A stretch of 17,061 nt of DNA from SpSt-398 sp033762195 (GCA_033762195.1 JANRLV010000155.1:1-17061), one strand, 5' to 3'; shown: positions 7,581 to 14,222, counted from the stretch's first letter. Notes: a model not told the origin generated them from the letters alone. A program made the numbers and translations.

Positions 7581-7622
7581 CAATTGTTAATAATCAATAA
7601 TTAATAATTAAAAATCCATAAT
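7581..7622. repeat. AT-rich heptamer tandem array upstream of pheT
   Basis: Six consecutive 7-bp units run in one direction, with the core TAATAAT and variants CAATAAT, TAAAAAT and CCATAAT; the first unit, CAATTGT, is the most diverged. Only a handful of G or C bases occur in 42 nt. Unlike the other word-repeats in this window it has no clear inverted arm. Because it adjoins the DnaA-box-like sites it could be an unwinding element; equally, it may be another member of the intergenic word-repeat class, overlapping the pheT promoter. Confidence 0.7.
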
Positions 7623-7648
7623 TTGCCCCCCACGTTTTACATATAACC

Positions 7649-10075
7649 ATGAAGATTTCGTACAAATGGCTTAGTGAATACCTGCCTGTGGACCTGGAAC
7701 CCGAAAGACTCAGCAGGATACTGACTTCCATCGGTTTGGAGGTGGAGAGCCTGGAAAAATTTGAAGAAGTTAAGGGCGGGTTGCAAGGTCTGGTGATCGG
7801 TGAGGTATTGACCACCGAAAAGCATCCCAATGCCGATAAATTGACGTTGACTACCGTAAACATTGGTACAGATACTCCTCTGTCCATCGTATGCGGAGCA
7901 CCCAATGTTGCCGTTGGACAAAAAGTTGTTGTTGCTCCAGTTGGGGCCACCATTTACCCCACACAAGGAGAGCCTGTAACAATGAAACTGGCCAAGATCC
8001 GTGGCAGTGAAAGTCAGGGCATGATCTGCGCGGAAGATGAGATCGGATTGGGTACTTCCCATGCAGGTATATTGGTTCTCCCGGCTGATGTAATGGTGGG
8101 ACAACCGGCTGCTGAGTATTTCAAACCCTATTCAGACTGGGTGTTTGAGATCGGTTTGACCCCCAACCGCATGGATGCCATGAGCCATTGGGGTGTGGCC
8201 AGGGATGTATGTGCTTATCTTTCCCATCATGATAAAAAGGATTTGCGCGCAAAGATCCCGGTAACCAATGGCCTGAAAGCGGACAACCTTGATTGGCCCA
8301 TTCAGGTAAGTATTGAAAATACACAGGCTTGTAAACGGTATAGCGGTATCAGTATCGCCAATATTACCGTTAAGCCCTCGACGGCCTGGATGCAACAACG
8401 GTTAAAGGCCATAGGCTTGCGACCGATCAATAATATTGTTGACATCACCAATTTCATTCAGCACGAAACCGGTCAGCCGCTACATGCCTTTGATGCAGAG
8501 AAAATTGGCGGAAAAAAGATCCTGGTGAAAAATCTTCCGGAAGGCACTCCGTTTGTGACCCTCGATGAAAAGGAAAGAAAACTCAATGCGCAGGACCTGA
8601 TGATCTGTGATGCTTCGGAAGGCATGTGTATCGCCGGGGTGTTTGGTGGAGTACATTCAGGTGTTTCGGATAATACCCGTCATATCTTTTTAGAAAGTGC
8701 CTGGTTCAATCCCATTGATATCCGCAAGACCTCTTTCCGTCATGGGTTACGCACCGATGCTGCCACGCGATTTGAAAAAGGGATCGACATTTCCAATACC
8801 GTTAATGTATTGAAACGAGCCGCCTCGCTGATCAAAGAATTTGCCGGTGGCCAGATCGCGTCGGAGATCGTCGATATCTACCCCCAACCTGTGGAAAAGA
8901 CCAAGGTGGGTATAAAATATCATTACCTGAAAAAGCTCTCGGGTAAGAATTATCATCCAGATACCGTCAAACGTATTTTGGAAAGTCTGGGTTTTGAGAT
9001 CACCAAAGAAGGGATCGATGAACTCTGGGTGGCTGTACCTTATTCCAAACCGGACATTAGTCTGCCGGCAGATATCGTTGAAGAGATCGTGCGCATTGAC
9101 GGGCTTGATAATATCATTATCCCGACCTCGATCACGATCTCCCCATCCACCGAAGAAAATTATTTCGCAGATACACTCAAGGAAAAGATCGCCAATTATC
9201 TGACCGGTCTTGGGTTCAATGAGATCATGACCAACTCCATTACCAATTCCGCCTACTATTCTCCCGAAGAGTTGGCCGAAACGGTGAAGATGATCAATAA
9301 CCTGAGCGCCGAATTGGATATACTACGTCCTTCCATGCTGGAAACAGGTTTGGAATCGGTAGCCCATAACCTGAACCGGAAAAACCTTGACCTGCGGTTT
9401 TTCGAGTTTGGTAAAACATATCGTGTCATCGCTCCTGGTCAATACGAGGAAAAAGATCATCTCACGCTCTATGTCACCGGAAATAGCCAGACCAGCTCCT
9501 GGAAAGGAAAATCCATTGCGTCGGATGCCTATTATCTGAAAGGGGTATTGGAGGCATTATTCAGCCAGGCAGGTGTGGAAAAACCACAATTCCAGAGCAA
9601 GGAAAATGAAAAGATCAGTGGCGCACTCGTGGCCCGGTCAATGGAACAGGACCTGGCCCTGACAGGTACCGCGGCACCATCCTTATTACAACGTTTTGAT
9701 ATCAAACAGCCTGTTTATATCGCGGATATTGACTGGACCAATTTTACCAATAAGGCCGCCCTTGGCAAGATCCAGTATACCGAGCTCGCCCGTTTTCCGG
9801 CGGTTAACCGTGACCTCGCCCTGGTAGTAGACAAGGCCGTGGCTTACGAGCAGGTGGAAAACTCGGTGAAAAAGTTAAAGCTGGATAAACTGAAAGATGT
9901 GCAACTCTTCGATATTTTCGAAAGTGATAAACTGGGAGCAGGTAAAAAGTCCCTGGCCCTGAGCTTTACCTTCCAGGATACCGAAAAGACGCTCACGGAT
10001 AAGGAAATTGAAAATTGGACCGGTAAGATCATTCAAACCCTCGAAAAAGAACTCAACGCCGAGATCCGGAAATAA
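7649..10075 (+). CDS. pheT: Phenylalanine--tRNA ligase, beta subunit
   Basis: An 808-residue beta subunit of the alpha2-beta2 enzyme that charges tRNA-Phe with phenylalanine in the cytoplasm. Domains in order: an N-terminal segment starting Met-Lys-Ile-Ser-Tyr-Lys-Trp-Leu; the OB-fold tRNA-binding domain at about 45-150 (Lys-His-Pro-Asn-Ala-Asp-Lys-Leu motif); the B3/B4 editing region at about 215-395 (Asn-Asn-Ile-Val-Asp-Ile-Thr-Asn and His-Ala-Phe-Asp motifs); B5 at about 415-485; a catalytic-like module at about 500-690; and a C-terminal FDX-ACB anticodon-binding domain at about 714-807 (Phe-Pro-Ala-Val-Asn-Arg-Asp-Leu-Ala). Length is normal. pheS is not adjacent. The gene is followed after 6 nt by the coiled-coil gene and zapA, so it probably heads that operon. 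No Shine-Dalgarno is evident. Confidence 0.97.
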   Translation: MKISYKWLSEYLPVDLEPERLSRILTSIGLEVESLEKFEEVKGGLQGLVIGEVLTTEKHPNADKLTLTTVNIGTDTPLSIVCGAPNVAVGQKVVVAPVGATIYPTQGEPVTMKLAKIRGSESQGMICAEDEIGLGTSHAGILVLPADVMVGQPAAEYFKPYSDWVFEIGLTPNRMDAMSHWGVARDVCAYLSHHDKKDLRAKIPVTNGLKADNLDWPIQVSIENTQACKRYSGISIANITVKPSTAWMQQRLKAIGLRPINNIVDITNFIQHETGQPLHAFDAEKIGGKKILVKNLPEGTPFVTLDEKERKLNAQDLMICDASEGMCIAGVFGGVHSGVSDNTRHIFLESAWFNPIDIRKTSFRHGLRTDAATRFEKGIDISNTVNVLKRAASLIKEFAGGQIASEIVDIYPQPVEKTKVGIKYHYLKKLSGKNYHPDTVKRILESLGFEITKEGIDELWVAVPYSKPDISLPADIVEEIVRIDGLDNIIIPTSITISPSTEENYFADTLKEKIANYLTGLGFNEIMTNSITNSAYYSPEELAETVKMINNLSAELDILRPSMLETGLESVAHNLNRKNLDLRFFEFGKTYRVIAPGQYEEKDHLTLYVTGNSQTSSWKGKSIASDAYYLKGVLEALFSQAGVEKPQFQSKENEKISGALVARSMEQDLALTGTAAPSLLQRFDIKQPVYIADIDWTNFTNKAALGKIQYTELARFPAVNRDLALVVDKAVAYEQVENSVKKLKLDKLKDVQLFDIFESDKLGAGKKSLALSFTFQDTEKTLTDKEIENWTGKIIQTLEKELNAEIRK

Positions 10076-10081
10076 ATTTGC

Positions 10082-10360
10082 ATGGAAGAACAGATCAAAC
10101 GCATACAGGAAAAGATCCAGCAATTGCTCAGGCATCAACAACTGCTCCAAAAAGAAAACAAGGAGTTGAAAGGGGCGCTGGAAAAAATGCGGGCGGAATC
10201 TTCCCAACAGCAAGACATCATCCAGGACCTGAAACAAAAAGTCGAGATCCTCAAGATCAGTTCAGGCAAATGGGAGGAAGGCGATAAAAAACAATTTGAA
10301 AAAAGGATCAATTCCTATATCCGCGAGATCGATCGTTGCATCACCCTCTTAAGCGAATAA
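10082..10360 (+). CDS. Small coiled-coil protein upstream of zapA (ZapB-like)
   Basis: A 92-residue, highly charged protein. Residues 1-58 form an almost uninterrupted predicted coiled coil, with Ile/Leu at heptad spacing and many Gln, Lys and Glu. A short break (Ser-Ser-Gly-Lys-Trp-Glu-Glu-Gly, about 60-67) is followed by a second helix ending in Asp-Arg-Cys-Ile-Thr-Leu-Leu-Ser-Glu. It has no signal peptide or membrane segment. The gene lies 6 nt after pheT and 4 nt before zapA, so all three are likely on one transcript. By position, size and coiled-coil nature it may be a ZapA partner acting like E. coli ZapB, which is also a small coiled coil. I see no direct sequence match to ZapB, so this is inference, and it is otherwise hypothetical. 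Confidence 0.83.
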   Translation: MEEQIKRIQEKIQQLLRHQQLLQKENKELKGALEKMRAESSQQQDIIQDLKQKVEILKISSGKWEEGDKKQFEKRINSYIREIDRCITLLSE

Positions 10361-10364
10361 TACC

Positions 10365-10643
10365 ATGGCTGATACACTTATTCCCGTTTCCATCGTCATC
10401 GGCGACCGGAATTACCGCATCAAGATCGACCCGGCCGATGAAGAGGTCGTGCGAAAAACGGTAAAGACCATCAATGACAAGATCGTTGATTTCAAAACCC
10501 ATTTCGCCGGCAAGGACATGCAGGACTACGTGGCCATGGTGCTTGTTTGGTTTGCTACCGAAAGAAACGACCACCTGAGCACCGCCATGGAAGAAGAAAA
10601 ATGGAAGGAAGGGTTGGCCCAGATCGAGAAACTGTTACCATGA
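10365..10643 (+). CDS. zapA: Cell division protein ZapA
   Basis: A 92-residue ZapA, the usual length. ZapA binds FtsZ and bundles its filaments at midcell. The N-terminal globular part (about residues 1-45) has the family pattern of a beta strand (Ile-Pro-Val-Ser-Ile-Val-Ile-Gly-Asp-Arg-Asn-Tyr-Arg-Ile-Lys-Ile), then Asp-Glu-Glu-Val-Val-Arg-Lys-Thr-Val-Lys-Thr-Ile-Asn-Asp-Lys-Ile. The C-terminal half is the dimerising helix and coiled coil, including Asp-Tyr-Val-Ala-Met-Val-Leu. It sits 4 nt after the coiled-coil gene. Its TGA stop (10641-10643) overlaps the first base pairs of a nonamer palindrome, so transcription may end in that structure. In many Bacteroidota rny follows closely; here a minus-strand gene lies between. 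Confidence 0.92.
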   Translation: MADTLIPVSIVIGDRNYRIKIDPADEEVVRKTVKTINDKIVDFKTHFAGKDMQDYVAMVLVWFATERNDHLSTAMEEEKWKEGLAQIEKLLP

Positions 10644-10718
10644 TTTCACGGATAACAAAGATTGAATGGATTATTGAAAATTTGCTTTATCAGTGAAATC
10701 CGTGTAATCTGTGTAATC
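10642..10718. repeat. Nonamer-built palindrome starting at the zapA stop codon
   Basis: Two arms of 36 nt (10642-10677 and 10683-10718) flank a 5-nt centre. Each arm is four 9-bp units beginning GAT, read inward from its own end: left GATTTCACG, GATAACAAA, GATTGAATG, GATTATTGA; right, on the minus strand, GATTACACA, GATTACACG, GATTTCACT, GATAAAGCA. Outer units match each other better than inner ones. The left arm starts inside the zapA TGA. The element separates zapA from the convergent thioredoxin-fold gene, which ends 16 nt later. Confidence 0.85.
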
Positions 10719-10734
10719 AACCTTGTCCCTGAAA

Positions 10735-11892
10735 TTAGAATGTCTTTCCAACCACAATCAACTCAGCCAGCTTAGCCTCTAACTCCTCCCCTCTTAAGTT
10801 TTTAGCAATGATCTTTCCCTGGGGGTCAATCAGTAAATTTTGAGGAATGGCCTTGATACCGTATTGCTGTGCAACGGCATTATCCCAGTATTTCAGGTCG
10901 CTGACATGTGACCAGGTGAGTTTATCGTCTTCAATGGCTTTGAGCCATTTGTCTTTTTGTCCTTCCCGGTCAAGGGAAACACCCAGGATATTGAACCCTT
11001 TTTCTTTAAACTTATTATACGCTTTAACCACATTGGGGTTCTCTACCCGGCAGGGACCACACCAACTGGCCCAGAAGTCGACCAATACATAACTTCCACG
11101 GAAAGAGGAAAGCGAAACCGGTTTACCATTGGGATCGTTCTGGGTAAAATCCATGGCTACCATGCCAATGCCCGTTTTCCGGGCGGTGCTTACATCTTCG
11201 GCCAGTGTGATGGCTGTGGGATAGGTCTTGTATTTTTCCGGTAAGAGGTTCCACAAAGGGTCCACCACCTCTGGCTTTATATCCCATCCGGCGATGGATT
11301 TAAGCATGTACAAGGCTATTGGGCTTTGGGTATTTTGCTTGAAGTAGGCAACGCGGCTACCATTTTCTTCTTCATCCAGCTTCTCCATTTCGTCCTCTAT
11401 CCTTTTCATTCCTTCGGCATCCTTGGCGTTATTAAAGGCCCTCCATTGTTCACCCAGTGCTTTTTGCTTGATGGAAAATGATTCCAGGTGTTTGTTCAAC
11501 CTGGTGAATTCATCATGTGCGACCGAACCTTTTACCTGTACATTGGCAAAGGAATCGATATGGCTTATCTTGATCTTTCCCGAAGTGGCAAATACGGAAG
11601 CATAGTCCCGACCTGATCTAAGGGCGGGGAGGCTGCCATCCGCATTCGGTTTATAGGCCGGGTAAACCGTTATCAGGGTTGGTTCTGCCAGCACAGCCGA
11701 ATAGCTGAATTTGTTATTGACTACCTGCGCGCTATCATGTATCCGTGCGCCATTGTTCCGGTAGGAAAAATGAACCCATTCCACTCCCATGGTCAGGTTT
11801 TCAATGGTTCCCGACAATTTGGCCGGGGCAGGGGATTTTTGGGCTTGAACAAAAAATGGCGCAGAAGCCAGCAGAAACAGGACTTTTCTCAT
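10735..11892 (-). CDS. TlpA-like thiol-disulfide oxidoreductase with DUF4369-type N-terminus
   Basis: A 385-residue exported protein. A Sec signal peptide ends near Val-Gln-Ala-Gln (residues 15-18). A beta-rich N-terminal domain of the DUF4369 type (about 25-125) is followed by a charged helical linker (about 125-245) and a C-terminal AhpC/TSA-thioredoxin fold (about 250-380). The active site is Trp-Cys278-Gly-Pro-Cys281, with the cis-proline at Ile-Pro350 and the strand Val-Leu-Val-Asp-Phe-Trp-Ala-Ser before it. Such proteins are abundant in Bacteroidota and reduce or exchange disulfides in the periplasm; the partner is unknown. It is a single gene on the strand opposite its neighbours, lying between zapA and rny. 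A possible -7 box (TAAAATTG, minus strand, 11922-11915) lies 22 nt before the ATG. I chose the start at 11892 because it provides the signal peptide. Confidence 0.92.
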   Translation of the reverse strand: MRKVLFLLASAPFFVQAQKSPAPAKLSGTIENLTMGVEWVHFSYRNNGARIHDSAQVVNNKFSYSAVLAEPTLITVYPAYKPNADGSLPALRSGRDYASVFATSGKIKISHIDSFANVQVKGSVAHDEFTRLNKHLESFSIKQKALGEQWRAFNNAKDAEGMKRIEDEMEKLDEEENGSRVAYFKQNTQSPIALYMLKSIAGWDIKPEVVDPLWNLLPEKYKTYPTAITLAEDVSTARKTGIGMVAMDFTQNDPNGKPVSLSSFRGSYVLVDFWASWCGPCRVENPNVVKAYNKFKEKGFNILGVSLDREGQKDKWLKAIEDDKLTWSHVSDLKYWDNAVAQQYGIKAIPQNLLIDPQGKIIAKNLRGEELEAKLAELIVVGKTF

Positions 11893-11914
11893 GAATAAAT
11901 TTTAGAATGAACTG

Positions 11915-11922
11915 CAATTTTA
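11915..11922 (-). promoter_or_regulatory. Possible -7 element of the TlpA-like gene
   Basis: On the minus strand the sequence TAAAATTG matches TAnnTTTG with one mismatch, 22 nt before the start codon at 11892. No TTTG lies at the expected distance, so only half of the promoter signature is present. Confidence 0.35.
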
Positions 11923-12003
11923 CTGTTTTTCAGGAATTCTCCCTCTCCAATCATCCTTTTTAACGGTTCAAAGGTTGAATTTCATGCTATTCGGTCTGTT
12001 TTG

Positions 12004-12011
12004 TATCTTCG
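12004..12011 (+). promoter_or_regulatory. Probable -7 element of the rny promoter
   Basis: TATCTTCG fits TAnnTTTG with one mismatch. It lies 100 nt before the rny ATG, implying a fairly long leader that would contain the hairpin at 12017-12036. No good -33 TTTG is seen at 19-20 bp. Confidence 0.45.
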
Positions 12012-12016
12012 CTGAT

Positions 12017-12036
12017 TACCTGACCCTTATCAGGTA
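12017..12036 (+). promoter_or_regulatory. Perfect 7-bp hairpin in the rny leader
   Basis: TACCTGA (12017-12023) and its exact reverse complement TCAGGTA (12030-12036) enclose a 6-nt loop, CCCTTA, and are followed by TTTT. It begins 5 nt after the likely -7 box, so it would sit at or very near the 5' end of the transcript. It could protect the 5' end, attenuate transcription or serve as a cleavage target; the sequence alone does not decide. Confidence 0.5.
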
Positions 12037-12111
12037 TTTTAGAAAAATACGGCAGTATGTGTCAAAAAAAAGGAAATATTGCTGAGGAGTTAATTATTAA
12101 AAAACAAATTC

Positions 12112-13677
12112 ATGGATCCCATCATAACATTAGTCATCGTAGGGGCGGTCGCCTTGATCCTGGGGGTCATCGCCGGTAAGTTCATTTTTGCCAAAAATAC
12201 GCGTCAAAAGATCGAAGAGGCCGAACAACAGGCCAGCAAAATTCTCGCTGATACCCAGGCCAAAGCCGAGACCATCAAGAAAGAGCGCATGCTCGAAGCC
12301 AAAGAGCGGTTTGTACAACTCAAATCGGAGCATGATAAAGAGGTAATGGAAAGAAACCGGAAGATCACTGAAGGCGAGAACCGGATTCGCCAAAAAGAAC
12401 AAGGCATCAATCAAAAAGAAAGCAACCTGGAGAAACAGATCCGGGAAAATGAGGCCATCAAAGAAAACCTCAACCGCCAGATCGAGTTGGTGAATATCAA
12501 ACGCACCGAACTCGAAAAACACCAGGAGGAGCATATCCGTCGCCTGGAAAAGATCGCGGCCCTTTCTGCCGAAGATGCCAAGGCCCAATTGATCGAAAGT
12601 CTGAAACATGAAGCACAATCACAAGCTGCTTCGCTTCAACAGGAGATCATCGAGGAAGCTCGTCAAAAAGCCAATAAAGAAGCCCGAAAGATCATCATTC
12701 AAACCATTCAGCGTACAGCCGCTGAGCAGACCATTGAAAATACGATCACTGTTTTCAACCTTGAAAGCGATGAGATCAAAGGTCAGATAATTGGTCGTGA
12801 AGGACGGAATATCCGCGCTATCGAGGCGGCTACCGGCGTTGACCTGATCGTGGATGATACCCCGGAGGCGATCATCCTTTCTTCCTATGATCCCCTTCGC
12901 CGGGAGGTTGCCCGCCTGAGCTTGCAGCGACTGGTCACCGATGGACGTATCCACCCGGCCCGTATTGAAGAGGTGGTGGAAAAAACAAGAAAGCAATTGG
13001 AAGAGCAGGTCATGGAGATCGGTGAAAGAACCGTGATCGAACTCGGTATCCATGGATTGCATAAAGAACTGGTTCGGATGGTTGGACGGATGCGTTTCCG
13101 TTCTTCTTATGGTCAGAACCTGTTGATGCACAGTCGCGAAACCGCCAATCTCTGTGCCATCATGGCGGCTGAACTGGGCCTGAATCCCAAGCTGGCCAAA
13201 CGTGCCGGTCTGCTCCATGATATCGGAAAAGTGCCTGATGAAGAATCCGAACTGAGCCATGCCTTGTTAGGGGCCAAACTGGCTGAGAAATATGGAGAGA
13301 ACCCGGCTGTGGTCAACGCCATTGGAGCCCACCACGATGAAATGGAAATGCAATATGTGATCTCTCCCATTATCCAGGCCTGTGACGCCATCAGCGGCGC
13401 CCGTCCCGGTGCCCGTCGCGAGATCATGCAACAATATTTACAACGGATCAAGGACCTCGAAAACCTGGCCATGGCCTATAATGGGGTGGAGAAAGCCTAT
13501 GCCATCCAGGCCGGTCGCGAACTCCGCGTCATCGTAGAGGCCGACAAGGTCACCGATGGTGATTCCGATAAACTCTCCTTTGAAATTGCCCAGAAGATCC
13601 AGAATGAAATGACCTTCCCGGGACAGATCAAGGTGACCGTAATTCGGGAGAAAAGGGCGGTGAATGTAGCCAGGTAG
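12112..13677 (+). CDS. rny: Ribonuclease Y
   Basis: A 521-residue membrane-anchored endoribonuclease that initiates mRNA decay, of the usual length for RNase Y. Residues 5-27 form a single N-terminal transmembrane helix. Residues 30-200 are a long charged coiled coil (Lys/Glu/Gln rich). A KH RNA-binding domain follows, with the Gly-Arg-Glu-Gly loop at 228-231 within Ile-Ile-Gly-Arg-Glu-Gly-Arg-Asn-Ile-Arg. The HD phosphohydrolase domain has its metal-binding His369-Asp370 in Leu-Leu-His-Asp-Ile-Gly-Lys, and Gly-Ala-His-His further on. The C-terminal domain ends in Glu-Lys-Arg-Ala-Val-Asn-Val-Ala-Arg. The TAG stop at 13675-13677 is also the first three bases of a heptamer repeat. It is transcribed alone, from a leader of about 95 nt with a hairpin. 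rny is essential or important in several Gram-positives; its role in Bacteroidota is less studied. Confidence 0.97.
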   Translation: MDPIITLVIVGAVALILGVIAGKFIFAKNTRQKIEEAEQQASKILADTQAKAETIKKERMLEAKERFVQLKSEHDKEVMERNRKITEGENRIRQKEQGINQKESNLEKQIRENEAIKENLNRQIELVNIKRTELEKHQEEHIRRLEKIAALSAEDAKAQLIESLKHEAQSQAASLQQEIIEEARQKANKEARKIIIQTIQRTAAEQTIENTITVFNLESDEIKGQIIGREGRNIRAIEAATGVDLIVDDTPEAIILSSYDPLRREVARLSLQRLVTDGRIHPARIEEVVEKTRKQLEEQVMEIGERTVIELGIHGLHKELVRMVGRMRFRSSYGQNLLMHSRETANLCAIMAAELGLNPKLAKRAGLLHDIGKVPDEESELSHALLGAKLAEKYGENPAVVNAIGAHHDEMEMQYVISPIIQACDAISGARPGARREIMQQYLQRIKDLENLAMAYNGVEKAYAIQAGRELRVIVEADKVTDGDSDKLSFEIAQKIQNEMTFPGQIKVTVIREKRAVNVAR

Positions 13678-13771
13678 CTACTGGCTATCAGCAGTTAGCT
13701 ATTAGCTTTAGCCTAAGTATTTAGTTCATAAGCTATTGGCTAATAGGCAATAGCTAATTGCTAATAGCTTA
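13675..13771. repeat. Heptamer-built palindrome starting at the rny stop codon
   Basis: The left part (13675-13709) is a tandem of 7-bp units such as TAGCTAC, TGGCTAT, TAGCTAT and TAGCTTT. The right part (about 13730-13771) is the same word inverted, with AGCTATT, GGCTAAT and TTGCTAA-like units. A stretch of about 20 nt without the word lies at the centre. The first unit includes the rny TAG stop codon. The whole element separates rny from the rplS promoter. Confidence 0.8.
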
Positions 13772-13783
13772 AAAGAAAAAACC

Positions 13784-13815
13784 TTTGGAAATTAAGTCTC
13801 CGTAACCTACCTTTG
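13784..13815 (+). promoter_or_regulatory. Bacteroidota-type promoter for rplS
   Basis: TTTG (13784-13787), a 20-bp spacer and TACCTTTG (13808-13815) match the phylum consensus well. The ATG at 13836 lies 20 nt downstream, so the leader is short. The promoter begins just after the heptamer palindrome, consistent with rplS being transcribed separately from rny. Confidence 0.68.
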
Positions 13816-13835
13816 CATCCCTTAAATTTCAGGAT

Positions 13836-14201
13836 ATGAACGCAGTAAATTACGTACACGAGCAGCTTTCCGGGAAGAAAGAGTACCCCAAATTTAAAGC
13901 CGGGGACAACGTGACGGTCAACTATAAGATCGTAGAAGGAAACAAAGAGCGGATCCAGAGCTTCAAAGGCGATGTGATCAAACGCCAGGGAACCGGGGCT
14001 ACCGCCACGTTTACTGTTCGTAAGATCTCTGACGGAGTAGGTGTGGAACGTTTATTCCCGCTCTTCTCCCCTAATATCGACTCTATCGTATTGAATAAAT
14101 CAGGTCGCGTACGCCGCGCCAAACTCTTCTACCTCCGTAGCCGGAGTGGTAAGAGCGCGCGTATCAAAGAGAAGCGTCAGGCCGTTGAAACTGCCAAATA
14201 A
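13836..14201 (+). CDS. rplS: 50S ribosomal protein L19
   Basis: A 121-residue L19, which sits at the 30S-50S interface near a subunit bridge. The family pattern is plain: Pro-Lys-Phe-Lys-Ala-Gly-Asp-Asn-Val at about 20-28, Val-Glu-Gly-Asn-Lys-Glu-Arg-Ile-Gln near 33-41, Phe-Lys-Gly-Asp-Val-Ile, Phe-Thr-Val-Arg-Lys-Ile-Ser, Gly-Val-Gly-Val-Glu-Arg-Leu-Phe-Pro, and Arg-Arg-Ala-Lys-Leu-Phe-Tyr-Leu-Arg. Length is normal. It has its own promoter just upstream and a strong intrinsic terminator just downstream, so it is a single-gene unit here, not part of the rpsP-rimM-trmD-rplS operon found in many other bacteria. Confidence 0.97.
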   Translation: MNAVNYVHEQLSGKKEYPKFKAGDNVTVNYKIVEGNKERIQSFKGDVIKRQGTGATATFTVRKISDGVGVERLFPLFSPNIDSIVLNKSGRVRRAKLFYLRSRSGKSARIKEKRQAVETAK

Positions 14202-14222
14202 GCGGATACCAACGAACTATCG

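Larger units (their letters stand above)
7307..7648. other. Divergent dnaB-pheT intergenic region
   Basis: This 342-bp gap holds no credible gene; an 82-codon frame at 7356-7604 lacks family features and runs through the repeat. What it does hold is a cluster of DnaA-box-like 9-mers (7502-7552), a GC-richer stretch (about 7564-7572) and an AT-rich heptamer array (7581-7622) ending 26 nt before the pheT ATG. A CATAATTTG sequence at 7617-7625 is one base short of TAnnTTTG and could be the pheT -7 element. The left part (7307-7490) shows nothing further that I can name. Confidence 0.6.

Noticed and set aside
7356..7604. 82-codon open frame between dnaB and pheT
   Set aside because: It runs through the DnaA-box-like cluster and into the AT-rich array, ends in repeat-encoded residues, has no recognisable domain, and its composition (many Pro and His) looks like chance translation.
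10073..10080. TAAATTTG matching the -7 consensus just before the coiled-coil gene
   Set aside because: It ends only 1 nt before the ATG at 10082, so a transcript from it would start inside the gene. It overlaps the pheT stop, and the gene is more simply co-transcribed with pheT.
11961..11980. TTCAA-AGG-TTGAA small palindrome as an operator
   Set aside because: A 5-bp inverted repeat with a 3-nt centre is too short to separate from chance, and it has no second copy.
11893..12111. 6S RNA (ssrS) between zapA and rny
   Set aside because: I looked because 6S RNA is often in this neighbourhood in Bacteroidota. The gap contains the divergent promoters and one small hairpin, but I cannot see the long closed rod with a central bubble that 6S RNA needs.
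13675..13771. Possible CRISPR array
   Set aside because: Repeat units are only 7 bp, contiguous, without unique spacers, and inverted in the second half; no cas genes are nearby.
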